A stretch of DNA of 38,007 nt from JAHEAO01 sp041633555 (GTDB lineage: Bacteria > Pseudomonadota > Alphaproteobacteria > Rhodobacterales > Rhodobacteraceae). This document shows positions 28,252 through 35,600 of the stretch, one piece after another; within the stretch, counting starts at the first letter, position 1, and every line of letters begins with the position of its first letter. The stretch is taken from contig JBFKFZ010000031.1 in assembly GCA_041633555.1 (NCBI GenBank), positions 1-38,007 on the forward strand, given 5' to 3'. The notes under the pieces are model-generated. The model was not told where the DNA came from, searched no databases, and worked only from the letters and a program-made list of their open reading frames with translations. Made by a program: the position numbers and the translations under genes.

Positions 28252-29315
28252 GCCACCAGGGCCGCCTCGATCGCGGCGCGGTCGAGACCGGCCTGACCGA
28301 TCACCACCAGCCGCGTTTCGCGCGGTTCGTTGGCGGTCAGAGGGCGGTCGAAATAGGTCTCGATCCGAGGACCGACCGCCTGCAGGGTCAGCCGCATCGG
28401 CTTGCCCGCGACCGCCGCAAAGCCCTTGAGGCGCAGGATGTCATAGGCGCGGATCGTATCGGCGACCTGGGTCGCGAACATTGCCGGATCGGAAATCTCT
28501 GCACGGGTGACGACGAAGCTTTCGAACGCGTCATGGCCATGCTCATGTTCGTGGTCATGATCGTCCTCATCATCATCGTCGTGGTGGTGATGGTGGTGTA
28601 TTTCGTGCCGTGCCTCCAGATCCTGCTCGGCACCGATGCCCTGACCCAGCAGCACATCGATCGGCAGCGCGCCCATCGTCGCCTTGACCACCTGCACGCC
28701 GGTGCGGCAGCCCTTTCGCAGACGGGTTGTCAGCGTCTCCGCCTCGTCCCCCGACAGAAGGTCGGTCTTGTTGACGATGATCATGTCGGCGCAGGCGATC
28801 TGGTCCTCGAAGAGCTCCGACAACGGAGTCTCGTGGTCGAGGTTGTCGTCCATCTGCCGCTGCGCGTCGACGGCGGCGACATTGTGGGCGAAACGGCCCT
28901 CGGTCACCGCCTTGCCGTCGACCACCGTGACGACGCTGTCGACGGTTACCTGCGTCGAGATCTCGGGCCAGTTGAAGGCGCGGACCAGCGGCTGTGGTAG
29001 CGCAAGGCCGGAGGTTTCGATGACGATATGATCAGGCTTGGCTTTGCGGGCCAGAAGCTTCTGCATCGTCGGAATGAAGTCCTCGGCCACGGTGCAGCAG
29101 ATGCAGCCGTTCGAAAGTTCCATGATGTCATCTTCGGAACAGGTCTCGTCGCCGCAACCTTTCAGGATGTCGCCATCGACGCCCAGATCCCCGAACTCGT
29201 TGATGATCAGCGCGATGCGCTTGCCGTTGGCATTGGCCAGAAGGTGGCGGATCAGCGTGGTCTTGCCCGAGCCCAGAAAGCCGGTGATGACGGTTGCGGG
29301 GATCTTCTGAGCCAT
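28248..29315 (-). CDS. cobW: Cobalamin-biosynthesis GTPase / metallochaperone CobW
   Basis: This 355-residue G3E-family GTPase is the likely Co2+ chaperone for the cobaltochelatase. Walker A is GFLGSGKTT (12-20), the metal-binding motif is NGCICCT, and the guanine-specific motif is NKTD. A His/Asp/Glu-rich stretch of about 27 residues (244-270) between the two domains should bind metal. The C-terminal CobW domain ends with the ETRLVVIGQAGLDR region. It starts 3 bases after cbtA and overlaps the GNAT gene by four bases. Order cbtB-cbtA-cobW-GNAT-cobN links cobalt entry, delivery and insertion. Confidence 0.95.
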   Translation of the reverse strand: MAQKIPATVITGFLGSGKTTLIRHLLANANGKRIALIINEFGDLGVDGDILKGCGDETCSEDDIMELSNGCICCTVAEDFIPTMQKLLARKAKPDHIVIETSGLALPQPLVRAFNWPEISTQVTVDSVVTVVDGKAVTEGRFAHNVAAVDAQRQMDDNLDHETPLSELFEDQIACADMIIVNKTDLLSGDEAETLTTRLRKGCRTGVQVVKATMGALPIDVLLGQGIGAEQDLEARHEIHHHHHHDDDDEDDHDHEHEHGHDAFESFVVTRAEISDPAMFATQVADTIRAYDILRLKGFAAVAGKPMRLTLQAVGPRIETYFDRPLTANEPRETRLVVIGQAGLDRAAIEAALVA

Positions 29316-29318
29316 GGT

Positions 29319-30011
29319 TCAGCCCTCCGGTTTGCGGGTGAAGAAGTAGGCGGCGAGCGCGCCGAGCACAACCCATGAAGCCGCCGCTACGCCAAGGCTT
29401 CGGGCGGCGAATTCAGCGGCGAGTTCCGGCGGAGCGATGCCGAAATAGGTGTCGAGATGCGGGGCGCCGATCAGATGCGGCACGGCAAGGGCGGCGATGC
29501 CGATGAGGGGCAGGAGGCCTCCACCGAACGCGATCAGGCCAAGGCCGAGCGCGCTTGCGGCCGCGGTGCCGATCCACCAGACCTGCCGCAATTCGACCTC
29601 TGCCGCGACTGTGCCAGGCAGTTCGGGCGGCAAACCAACGGCAGGGGCGAGATGCAGCGCCAGAAAGCCGCAAAGACCCCAGATGACGCCTGAACGAGTG
29701 TCAAGCACGCGTCCCGACCGCTCGGCGAGTGCCATTCCGGCCAGCAGGATAAGCGCGAACGCGGTGTAGGCCACCAGATTGAATCCAGTCGTCATAGCGT
29801 GGCGCGACAGATCCTGGGTCAGCCCCTCGGCGGGACCGGCCGGGCTTTGGACGGGGGCGCCGAGACTGGCGGCGAAATGCGTGCGGATGCCGGATTCATA
29901 AAGCTCACCCTCCAGCAGCAGCGGTGTGACAAGCCAGAATTGCAGCACTGCCGCGACAATACCTGCCGCCAGACCAGCGAAAAGCCCGCTGGTCAGCAGA
30001 TGACGGGTCAT
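29319..30011 (-). CDS. cbtA: CbtA-family cobalt transporter
   Basis: This 230-residue membrane protein has about five or six hydrophobic segments, starting with LFAGLAAGIVAAVLQFWLV. Conserved features are the H at the end of LSRHAMTTGFN, LALHLAPAVGLPPELPG and VPHLIGAPH, which fit CbtA, the predicted five-TM cobalt permease found downstream of B12 riboswitches. It begins 4 bases after the cbtB stop. Cobalt uptake is a family prediction based on riboswitch control. Confidence 0.93.
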   Translation of the reverse strand: MTRHLLTSGLFAGLAAGIVAAVLQFWLVTPLLLEGELYESGIRTHFAASLGAPVQSPAGPAEGLTQDLSRHAMTTGFNLVAYTAFALILLAGMALAERSGRVLDTRSGVIWGLCGFLALHLAPAVGLPPELPGTVAAEVELRQVWWIGTAAASALGLGLIAFGGGLLPLIGIAALAVPHLIGAPHLDTYFGIAPPELAAEFAARSLGVAAASWVVLGALAAYFFTRKPEG

Positions 30012-30015
30012 GTCA

Positions 30016-30186
30016 CTAGTGGCAAGGGAAGGCGATAGCGTGGCGGGTGTCGTGGGCGCCGTTATGCAGCACCGAGGCCTGGGCGAAGCCGGCCAGCACC
30101 AGAAGCATTACGCCTGCCAGCGCCGCAAGGGCGATCGAAGCCAGACCGGTATCGGTGCGGGCGAGTGCCAAGTTCTTGGTATTCAT
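30016..30186 (-). CDS. cbtB: CbtB-family small cobalt-transporter subunit
   Basis: This 56-residue protein has one hydrophobic helix (about residues 18-37) and a His-rich C terminus (HNGAHDTRHAIAFPCH), as in CbtB. It works with CbtA in predicted cobalt uptake. Two ATGs are close together at 30192 and 30186; GGAG lies 8 bases before the second but only 2 before the first, so I chose 30186. It is the first gene after the cobalamin riboswitch, and the ribosome site falls at the foot of a small hairpin (CCGTC/GACGG, about 30201-30216) that could act in the expression platform. Confidence 0.93.
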   Translation of the reverse strand: MNTKNLALARTDTGLASIALAALAGVMLLVLAGFAQASVLHNGAHDTRHAIAFPCH

Positions 30187-30235
30187 AGTCATTCTCCTGT
30201 CTCCGTCACACCCGACGGAAGGGTCAAGGTCCATG

Positions 30236-30400
30236 TGCATGGCTGGTCTCCTGGCTTCGCGGGTCTTCGCGCATCGTCGCCTTCCCGGTTGCCCAGTGGC
30301 TCTTGACGGACGCTCGCCGCTTACAGTCGCGGGGGCGGCTGAGGTCTTGGTCCCCGAATTGGGTCTCCCTCACCTCATTCCCATATGTTCCCCCGTGCTT
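30236..30400 (-). promoter_or_regulatory. Cobalamin riboswitch (AdoCbl/B12 aptamer)
   Basis: Read on the minus strand, all main elements of the cobalamin riboswitch appear in order: GGGAATGAGGTG, CCGCCCCCGCGACTGTAAGC, GCCACTGGG, CCGGGAAGGC, and the B12 box AAGCCAGGAGACCAGCC (30241-30257). It precedes cbtB by about 50 bases. With B12 bound it should switch off cbtB-cbtA-cobW-GNAT-cobN. No U-rich terminator is visible, so control is probably at translation start through the hairpin near the cbtB ribosome site. The 5' boundary is approximate. A TTGACC at 30454-30459 is a possible -35. Confidence 0.93.
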
Positions 30401-30597
30401 GGCACGTTTGCGGGGAACCATGCCTTGGCAACTTGGCAGGTTTGGAGGCAGCGGGTCAAGGGTATTCGCGACGCTGCGCAGGCGGATTGCGGCATGCGTT
30501 GGGGGCCCTGCGCTGGCCCGCTTTTCAATGCCATGCGCGGGTTCTCGAAACGAAGGCTGAAGATAGGTGGGGGCCAGCAGGGGCCGTAGAGCTGAGG
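30401..30597. other. Spacer between riboswitch and LuxR-type gene
   Basis: About 200 bases with no credible gene. It should contain the promoter of the cbtB operon (minus strand) and the 3' end of the transcript of the LuxR-type gene. I see no strong terminator hairpin in it. Confidence 0.3.
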
Positions 30598-31209
30598 TCA
30601 GCCCATGGATTCCACCTCGGTGATGGAAACACCGGCCAGCAGTTCCTCGACGAGGAACGAGATCAGCTGCTGCCGATTGCCCAGTTCGCTCTTGCGGTAG
30701 ATCGCGTTCATCTGACTCTTGACGGTCGAGGCAGAGGTGCCGCGCAATGCGGCGATCTCGGCATTGGAGAACCCCTTCATCGCGCAGATGGCGACGGATT
30801 GCTCTGACGGTGTGAACTGCCACTCTTCAAAGAAACGCATCAGGTGGTTCTGAAAGTTGCCCGAGGCGACGTCGATCTGACGGTTGAGCGTTTCCATCCG
30901 CGCAAGGCTGCGACGCAGGAACATGATGCTGACGACGGCGCCGATGATCAGGCCGACGCTGGCGAAAGTCTGGATATATTCCTGCAAGGCCCAGGGGATC
31001 GGCTGGGTGCGCAGGCCAAGGACCTCGGTCCAGAGATCGCCGACGAAGAAGATGGCGCTAAGCAGCTGGATGGCGCAGACGAAGTAGAGAAATGGCACCC
31101 GGAACCTGCGGAAGCCCGGTCCGCCGATCGATTCGGCGACCGCTGCCCGGCGCCGTGACGGAAGCGCCGGAAGCCAATGTGCAATGTCACTTGCCAATGC
31201 CCGCGCCAA
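30598..31209 (-). CDS. Membrane-tethered LuxR-type HTH regulator
   Basis: This 203-residue protein has two hydrophobic segments (about 39-57 and 79-98), a short helical linker (100-125) and a C-terminal LuxR/GerE helix-turn-helix (about 131-188: FTPSEQSVAI..GFSNAEIAALRGTSASTVKSQMNAIYRK). No periplasmic sensor domain fits between the two segments (about 20 residues), so it would sense within the membrane or through a partner. The start is uncertain. No ATG exists before residue 96; I used TTG at 31209, and TTG at 31197 is also possible. Either overlaps the 3' end of the upstream secreted-protein gene, suggesting translational coupling. Confidence 0.82.
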   Translation of the reverse strand: MARALASDIAHWLPALPSRRRAAVAESIGGPGFRRFRVPFLYFVCAIQLLSAIFFVGDLWTEVLGLRTQPIPWALQEYIQTFASVGLIIGAVVSIMFLRRSLARMETLNRQIDVASGNFQNHLMRFFEEWQFTPSEQSVAICAMKGFSNAEIAALRGTSASTVKSQMNAIYRKSELGNRQQLISFLVEELLAGVSITEVESMG

Positions 31210-31714
31210 ATCCGCCGCCGCCTACTGAGACGTCCGCGCTGAAACCGCCGCCGCCTGCCGAGACGCCGGCATTGATACCCCCCCCACCACCGACCGACGC
31301 GCCCGCGTCAATTCCACTGCCGGAGCCTGATGAACCGCTACTGCCCGATCCGGCTGACGAGCCCGACCCGGAAGACCCAGAGCCCGACGACTGGCTGTTG
31401 CCACCCGTCGCGCCCGCCAGGATCTGGACGATCACATCCCTTTTCACCTCACCGGTGGACCGGCTGACGATCACTTCCCGCAGGTGAACCTTGTTGCGGG
31501 CGAGGATTCTGATGCGCCCGAGAAAGGTGCTGCGAACCTCGACAATCTGGTAGCCGCCGCTTTGCAGCTGCGTGATGACGTTGGCGTAGCTTTGCTGGGC
31601 CACCTGATAGCCGGCGGGCTGGCCGGTTGCCGACTGCGCGAGCGCGTCACCGGCGCTTACGACGCCAAGCGCGGCAAGGACCGACAGGGCACGTATGGGA
31701 ATACTGCAGTTCAT
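31187..31714 (-). CDS. Exported protein, PepSY-like domain plus Ser/Gly-rich repeat tail
   Basis: This 175-residue protein has a signal peptide ending near GDALAQ (27). A small alpha/beta domain (about 36-98) looks like a PepSY fold: a helix in YANVITQLQSGGY, then strands IVEVRSTFLGRIRI and REVIVSRSTGEV with a KRDVIVQ end. A Ser/Gly tract (106-134) and three 11-12-residue repeats rich in GGGG (135-175) follow. The start at 31714 has GAGG upstream; the frame is open to 31747. The tail could be a surface or self-assembling segment. I do not recognise the full-length protein. It is first in a two-gene operon with the membrane LuxR-type regulator. Confidence 0.75.
   Translation of the reverse strand: MNCSIPIRALSVLAALGVVSAGDALAQSATGQPAGYQVAQQSYANVITQLQSGGYQIVEVRSTFLGRIRILARNKVHLREVIVSRSTGEVKRDVIVQILAGATGGNSQSSGSGSSGSGSSAGSGSSGSSGSGSGIDAGASVGGGGGINAGVSAGGGGFSADVSVGGGGFGAGIGK
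31190..31399 (-). repeat. Coding low-complexity Ser/Gly tract and GGGG repeats
   Basis: This DNA encodes residues 106-175 of the exported protein. First comes a GSGSS-type tract, then the units IDAGASVGGGG, INAGVSAGGGG and SADVSVGGGG, ending FGAGIGK. The repetition at protein and DNA level makes it prone to length change by slippage or recombination. Confidence 0.6.
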
Positions 31715-32069
31715 TGCGTTACCTCGTTCCAAGTTACCAATGCCCATGAAATCAGGCAGGCATGTGGCCGCATTCGATCATTGTGCAGACCGTCCGGCCA
31801 TTGCGCCAAGGGTTGAAGCGGGCATTTTCCACCCAAAGTTCGATGCCGGGACTGCGGGCCGGACGCGGGCCTGGAATCGCCGGGATTTCGCGCCGGAAAC
31901 AGCCCCGTAAAACAGCCGGAATCCTGTCTCAACCTTTGGGTGGAACGGGCCGCATTAGGCCCCGGGGCCAATGTTCCGGTAGCGGATCCCGGGCAAATCT
32001 CGGGACATGGCAGTAACGTGTTTCCCCGCTGCCCGACAGAAGCCAAACACTACCGCGAAAGGTTCAAAG
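31715..32069. promoter_or_regulatory. Leader of the exported-protein/LuxR operon with repeated motifs
   Basis: There is no convincing gene in these 355 bases. Three related sites occur: CCAAGGGTTGA (31806-31816, plus), CCCAAAGTTCGA (31832-31843, plus) and the complement of 31929-31940, CCCAAAGGTTGA. The second and third are part of a 12-base inverted repeat, TTCCACCCAAAG at 31827-31838 and its complement at 31934-31945. This looks like a multi-site operator for a regulator, possibly the LuxR-type protein itself. Confidence 0.45.
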
Positions 32070-32237
32070 ATGAACATGAACGAGACCAAAAGGCGCTACG
32101 GCGAAACGGCAAGTCAGGTTCGGACCCAAATGGGCATACCCGGACTGGTCGCCGCGACCGGCCATATCTTGAGACCTTCCGCGAATGTCCGGTTTCGTGC
32201 CGCCTCTCCGCAACATGGCTTTCGTCTGGCCATCTAG
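32070..32237 (+). CDS. Possible small ORF, 55 residues
   Basis: An ATG at 32070 preceded by GAAAGG opens a 55-codon frame ending TAG at 32237. It encodes a basic peptide starting MNMNETKRRYGETASQ. Third codon positions are less GC-rich than in the neighbouring genes (about two thirds GC), which argues against it being a long-standing gene. No domain is recognisable. It may be a chance frame in the spacer. Confidence 0.25.
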   Translation: MNMNETKRRYGETASQVRTQMGIPGLVAATGHILRPSANVRFRAASPQHGFRLAI

Positions 32238-32285
32238 GACATTTCAACCACCCCAATCAGCATAGCAAAAGAAAGAGAGACCCCG

Positions 32286-32420
32286 ATGAACGTCATTTCC
32301 AACAATGCCCGCCGGAACCGCCTTGCCGCCCTGAACACGCTTGAAGAGCGCAAGCGCGATGGCCGTTTGACCCCGCGCAACGTCCGCCCGCTCTTCACGT
32401 CGAGCCGCTCCGGCTACTGA
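32286..32420 (+). CDS. Small basic protein, 44 residues
   Basis: The frame starts at ATG 32286 with AAAGAGAGA just upstream and ends TGA at 32420. The peptide begins MNVISNNARRNRLAALNTLE, continues with a highly charged ERKRDGR segment and ends FTSSRSGY. Codon use is strongly GC-biased at third positions, like the real genes around it, and a hairpin lies 67 bases past the stop. It has no membrane segment or signal peptide. I do not recognise it. Neighbours are the LuxR/exported-protein operon (divergent) and smc (downstream, same strand). Confidence 0.6.
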   Translation: MNVISNNARRNRLAALNTLEERKRDGRLTPRNVRPLFTSSRSGY

Positions 32421-32486
32421 GGTCGCCGGGCTCCCGCCGCGGATAATTGCCGGGGGCAAATGTGTGCTTGTGTGCCGCCCCTATTT

Positions 32487-32513
32487 GGCCAGCCCGCGAA
32501 TGCAGGGCTGGCC
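32487..32513 (+). terminator. Hairpin downstream of the 44-residue ORF
   Basis: A perfect 9-base stem (GGCCAGCCC with GGGCTGGCC) has a 9-base loop, followed by ATGTTTCCCTTTGG. The U content after the stem is modest. It probably ends the small-ORF transcript before smc. Confidence 0.6.
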
Positions 32514-32538
32514 ATGTTTCCCTTTGGACTCCATATCC

Positions 32539-32547
32539 TGTGGATAA
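32539..32547 (-). promoter_or_regulatory. Consensus DnaA box upstream of smc
   Basis: The complement reads TTATCCACA, identical to the consensus DnaA box, 102 bases before the smc start. Two GANTC sites (32527-32531 and 32584-32588) flank it, and it is part of a direct repeat (CCATATCCTGTGG / CCATATCGTGGGG). A nine-base match can occur by chance, so function is unproven. Confidence 0.4.
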
Positions 32548-32648
32548 CCCCGCCTAGATCCCCATATCGTGGGGTTGGGCGTTGACTCGCGGGCCACTCG
32601 GGCGAACAATCCAACCTCGAGCGGAATCACCAAGAGGGCCAACCCCCC

Positions 32649-35600
32649 GTGCGTTTCACCAAACTGCGCCTCAACGGCTTCAAGAGCTTCGTCGACCCGA
32701 CCGATCTGATCATTGCCGACGGGCTGACAGGTGTGGTCGGGCCGAATGGCTGTGGCAAGTCCAACCTGCTCGAGGCGCTGCGCTGGGTGATGGGCGAGAA
32801 CCGCCCGACCGCGATGCGCGGCGACGGCATGGAGGACGTGATCTTTGCCGGCGCCGCCACCCGCCCGGCGCGAAACTTCGCCGAAGTGGCGCTGATGATC
32901 GACAATGCCGAGCGGCTGGCGCCGTCGGGATTCAATGATCACGACAACCTCGAGATCACCCGCCGGATCACCCGCGATGCCGGCAGCGCCTACAAGGTCA
33001 ACACCAAGGATGTGCGGGCGCGCGATGTGCAGATGCTGTTCGCCGATGCTTCGACCGGCGCGCATTCACCGGCGCTGGTGCGGCAGGGGCAGATCAGCGA
33101 ATTGATCAATGCGCGGCCGAAGGCGCGGCGGCGGATATTGGAGGAAGCGGCCGGGATCTCGGGCCTCTACCAGCGGCGGCACGAGGCCGAGTTGAAACTG
33201 AAGGGGGCCGAGACCAACCTCGTGCGCGTCGATGACGTGATCGAGCAATTGGCGGCGCAGCTTTCGCAACTGGCGCGGCAGGCGCGGCAGGCGGCGCGCT
33301 ACCGCGAGATCGGTGCCGAGTTGCGCCATGCCGAGGGGCTGCTCTTGTACCGGCGCTGGCGCGAGGCCGAGGATGCCCGGGCAGCTGCCGATCTGACGCT
33401 TACCGAACGGGTCAGGGCGGCGGCAGAGGCTGAACGGCTGGCGCGGACAGCGGCCAAGGCCCGCGAGGCGGGCGAGACCGGATTGCCGCCCCTGCGCGAG
33501 GAAGTGGCGATCGCGGCGGCGGTGTTGCAGCGGCTCCAAGTACAGCGCGACAGCCTCGACGAGCGCCAGGCGCGGGCGATTCAGGCGATCGAGACGCTGA
33601 CCGCGCGGATCAGCCAGCTGGGCCACGACATCGAGCGCGAAGAGGCGCTGAACCGGGATGCCGGCGATACCATCGAACGGCTCGACCGCGAGGCCGAGGA
33701 GATCATCGCCGCCTCCGAAGGTCATGCCGGGGAGCTTGAGGCTGCGGCGGCAGAGGCCCGCGAGGCGGCGAAGGTGCTGCAGGAACGCGAGGAGGCTTTG
33801 GCCGAACTGAACGAGGATGTGGCTCGGCTGTCGGCGCGGCATCACTCAGCCCACCGGCTGCTTGAAGATGCGCAAAAGACGCTGGGCAGCAGCGAGGCCG
33901 AGGCGGCCCGGGCGCGGGGCGCCGCGGTCGAGGCCGAGGGCGCGCTGTGCAGGGCCGGGAGCGAACTTGCCACGGCCGAGGCGGGGCAGGCAGAGGCAGC
34001 TGCAGCGGCAGAGGCAGCCGAGGCGGCTTTGGTCGTGGCGGATGATGCGCGCGCCGAGGCGCAATCGCGCGAAGCCGATGCGCGGGCCGGGCGCAGCGAA
34101 GCCGAGGGCGAGGTCAATGCTCTGCGGGCCGAGGTCGCTGCGCTGGCCAAGCTGGTGCAGCGCGACACGGCCGAGGGCGGCCAGGTGCTGGACCTGCTGC
34201 GCGTCGATCCGGGATACGAGAAGGCCCTGGGCGCGGCGCTGGCGGATGACCTGCGCGCGCCCGCGGTCGGGGAGGATGCGGCTTCGGGCTGGGCGACGCT
34301 GCCGGGCTATGCCGCGCCGCAACCTCTGCCGGCGGGCGTCGCGGCGCTGACCAACCATGTCTCGGTGCCGCACGTTCTGGTGCGCCGGATGGGGCAGGTA
34401 GGGCTGGTCGAGGCGCCGGACGGAGCGCGGCTGCAGGCAGAATTGCGGCCCGGGCAAAGGCTGGTCTCGGTCGCGGGCGATCTCTGGCGCTGGGACGGCT
34501 ACCGCGCCGGGGCGGAGGATGCACCGAGCGCTGCGGCCTTGCGGTTGCAGCAGCTCAACAGACTGCAGGAGCTGAAGCAAGATCTGGAAGAAGCGACGGC
34601 CCGGTCGATGGGGGCGACGCAGGCGCATGAGGCGCTGAAAGCACGGCTGGCCGAGCTGACCGACGCCGACCGCGCGGCGCGCGAGGAGCGACGCGTGGCT
34701 GATCAGCGGATGACCGGGGCCAGCCGTGTGATGAGCCGCGCCGAGGCGGACCGCAACATCGCGAGAGGCAAGCTGGAAAGCCTGCGGCTGGCCGTGGCGC
34801 GGCACGAGGAAGAGGCGATGGCGGCGCGAAGCCGGCTGAAGAACGCCGAGGCGGCCGTGGCCGAGCTTGGCGATCTGGAGGCCGCGCGGGGCGCCGTCGA
34901 GGATGTGAAGTTGACCGTCGAGGCGGCGCGGATCACGATGATGTCGCGGCGCTCGGCGCATGACGAGTTGCGCCGCGAGGGCGAGGCGCGGGTACGGCGG
35001 CAGCTGGAGGTCACCAAGGAGGTGGCGAACTGGCGGCACCGGCTGGAAACCGCCGGCAGGCGGATCGCCGAGCTTGGCGAGCGCAAGGCGGCGTCCGAGT
35101 CAGAGCTTGCCACTGCGGCGGCTGTGCCCGATGAGATCGCCGCGGAAGGCGCGAAGCTCGCCGATGCGATCGACGCGGCGGAGGCTCGGCGCAAGACGGC
35201 CTCGGATCGACTTGCCGAGGCCGAGACCGCCCTGCGAGAGGCCGTGGCGGCCGAACGGGAGGCCGAGCGCACGGCATCCGAATCGCGGGAAAGCCGCGCC
35301 CGGGCCGAGGCGCGGGCGGATGCGGCGAAGGAAAGCGTGGCGCTGGCCGCCGAACGGATCGCCGAAGAACAGGAGACGACGCCCGCGAAACTGCTGGAAC
35401 AGCTCGACGTGGTGCCCGATCAGATGCCCTCTGTCGAGCATATCGAGAATGATGTGAACCGGCTGAAACGCAGCCGCGATGCGTTGGGCGCCGTCAACCT
35501 GCGTGCCGAGGAAGACGCGCGGGAAGTGCAGGAAGAGCATGACGCGCTGGTCAGCGAGAAGACCGATCTGGAAAATGCGATCAAGAAGCTGCGAACCGGC

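Noticed and set aside
30548..30597. GGGGCCAGCAGGGGCC as a terminator for the LuxR-type gene
   Set aside because: The GGGGCC blocks are direct repeats, not inverted, so no stable stem forms.
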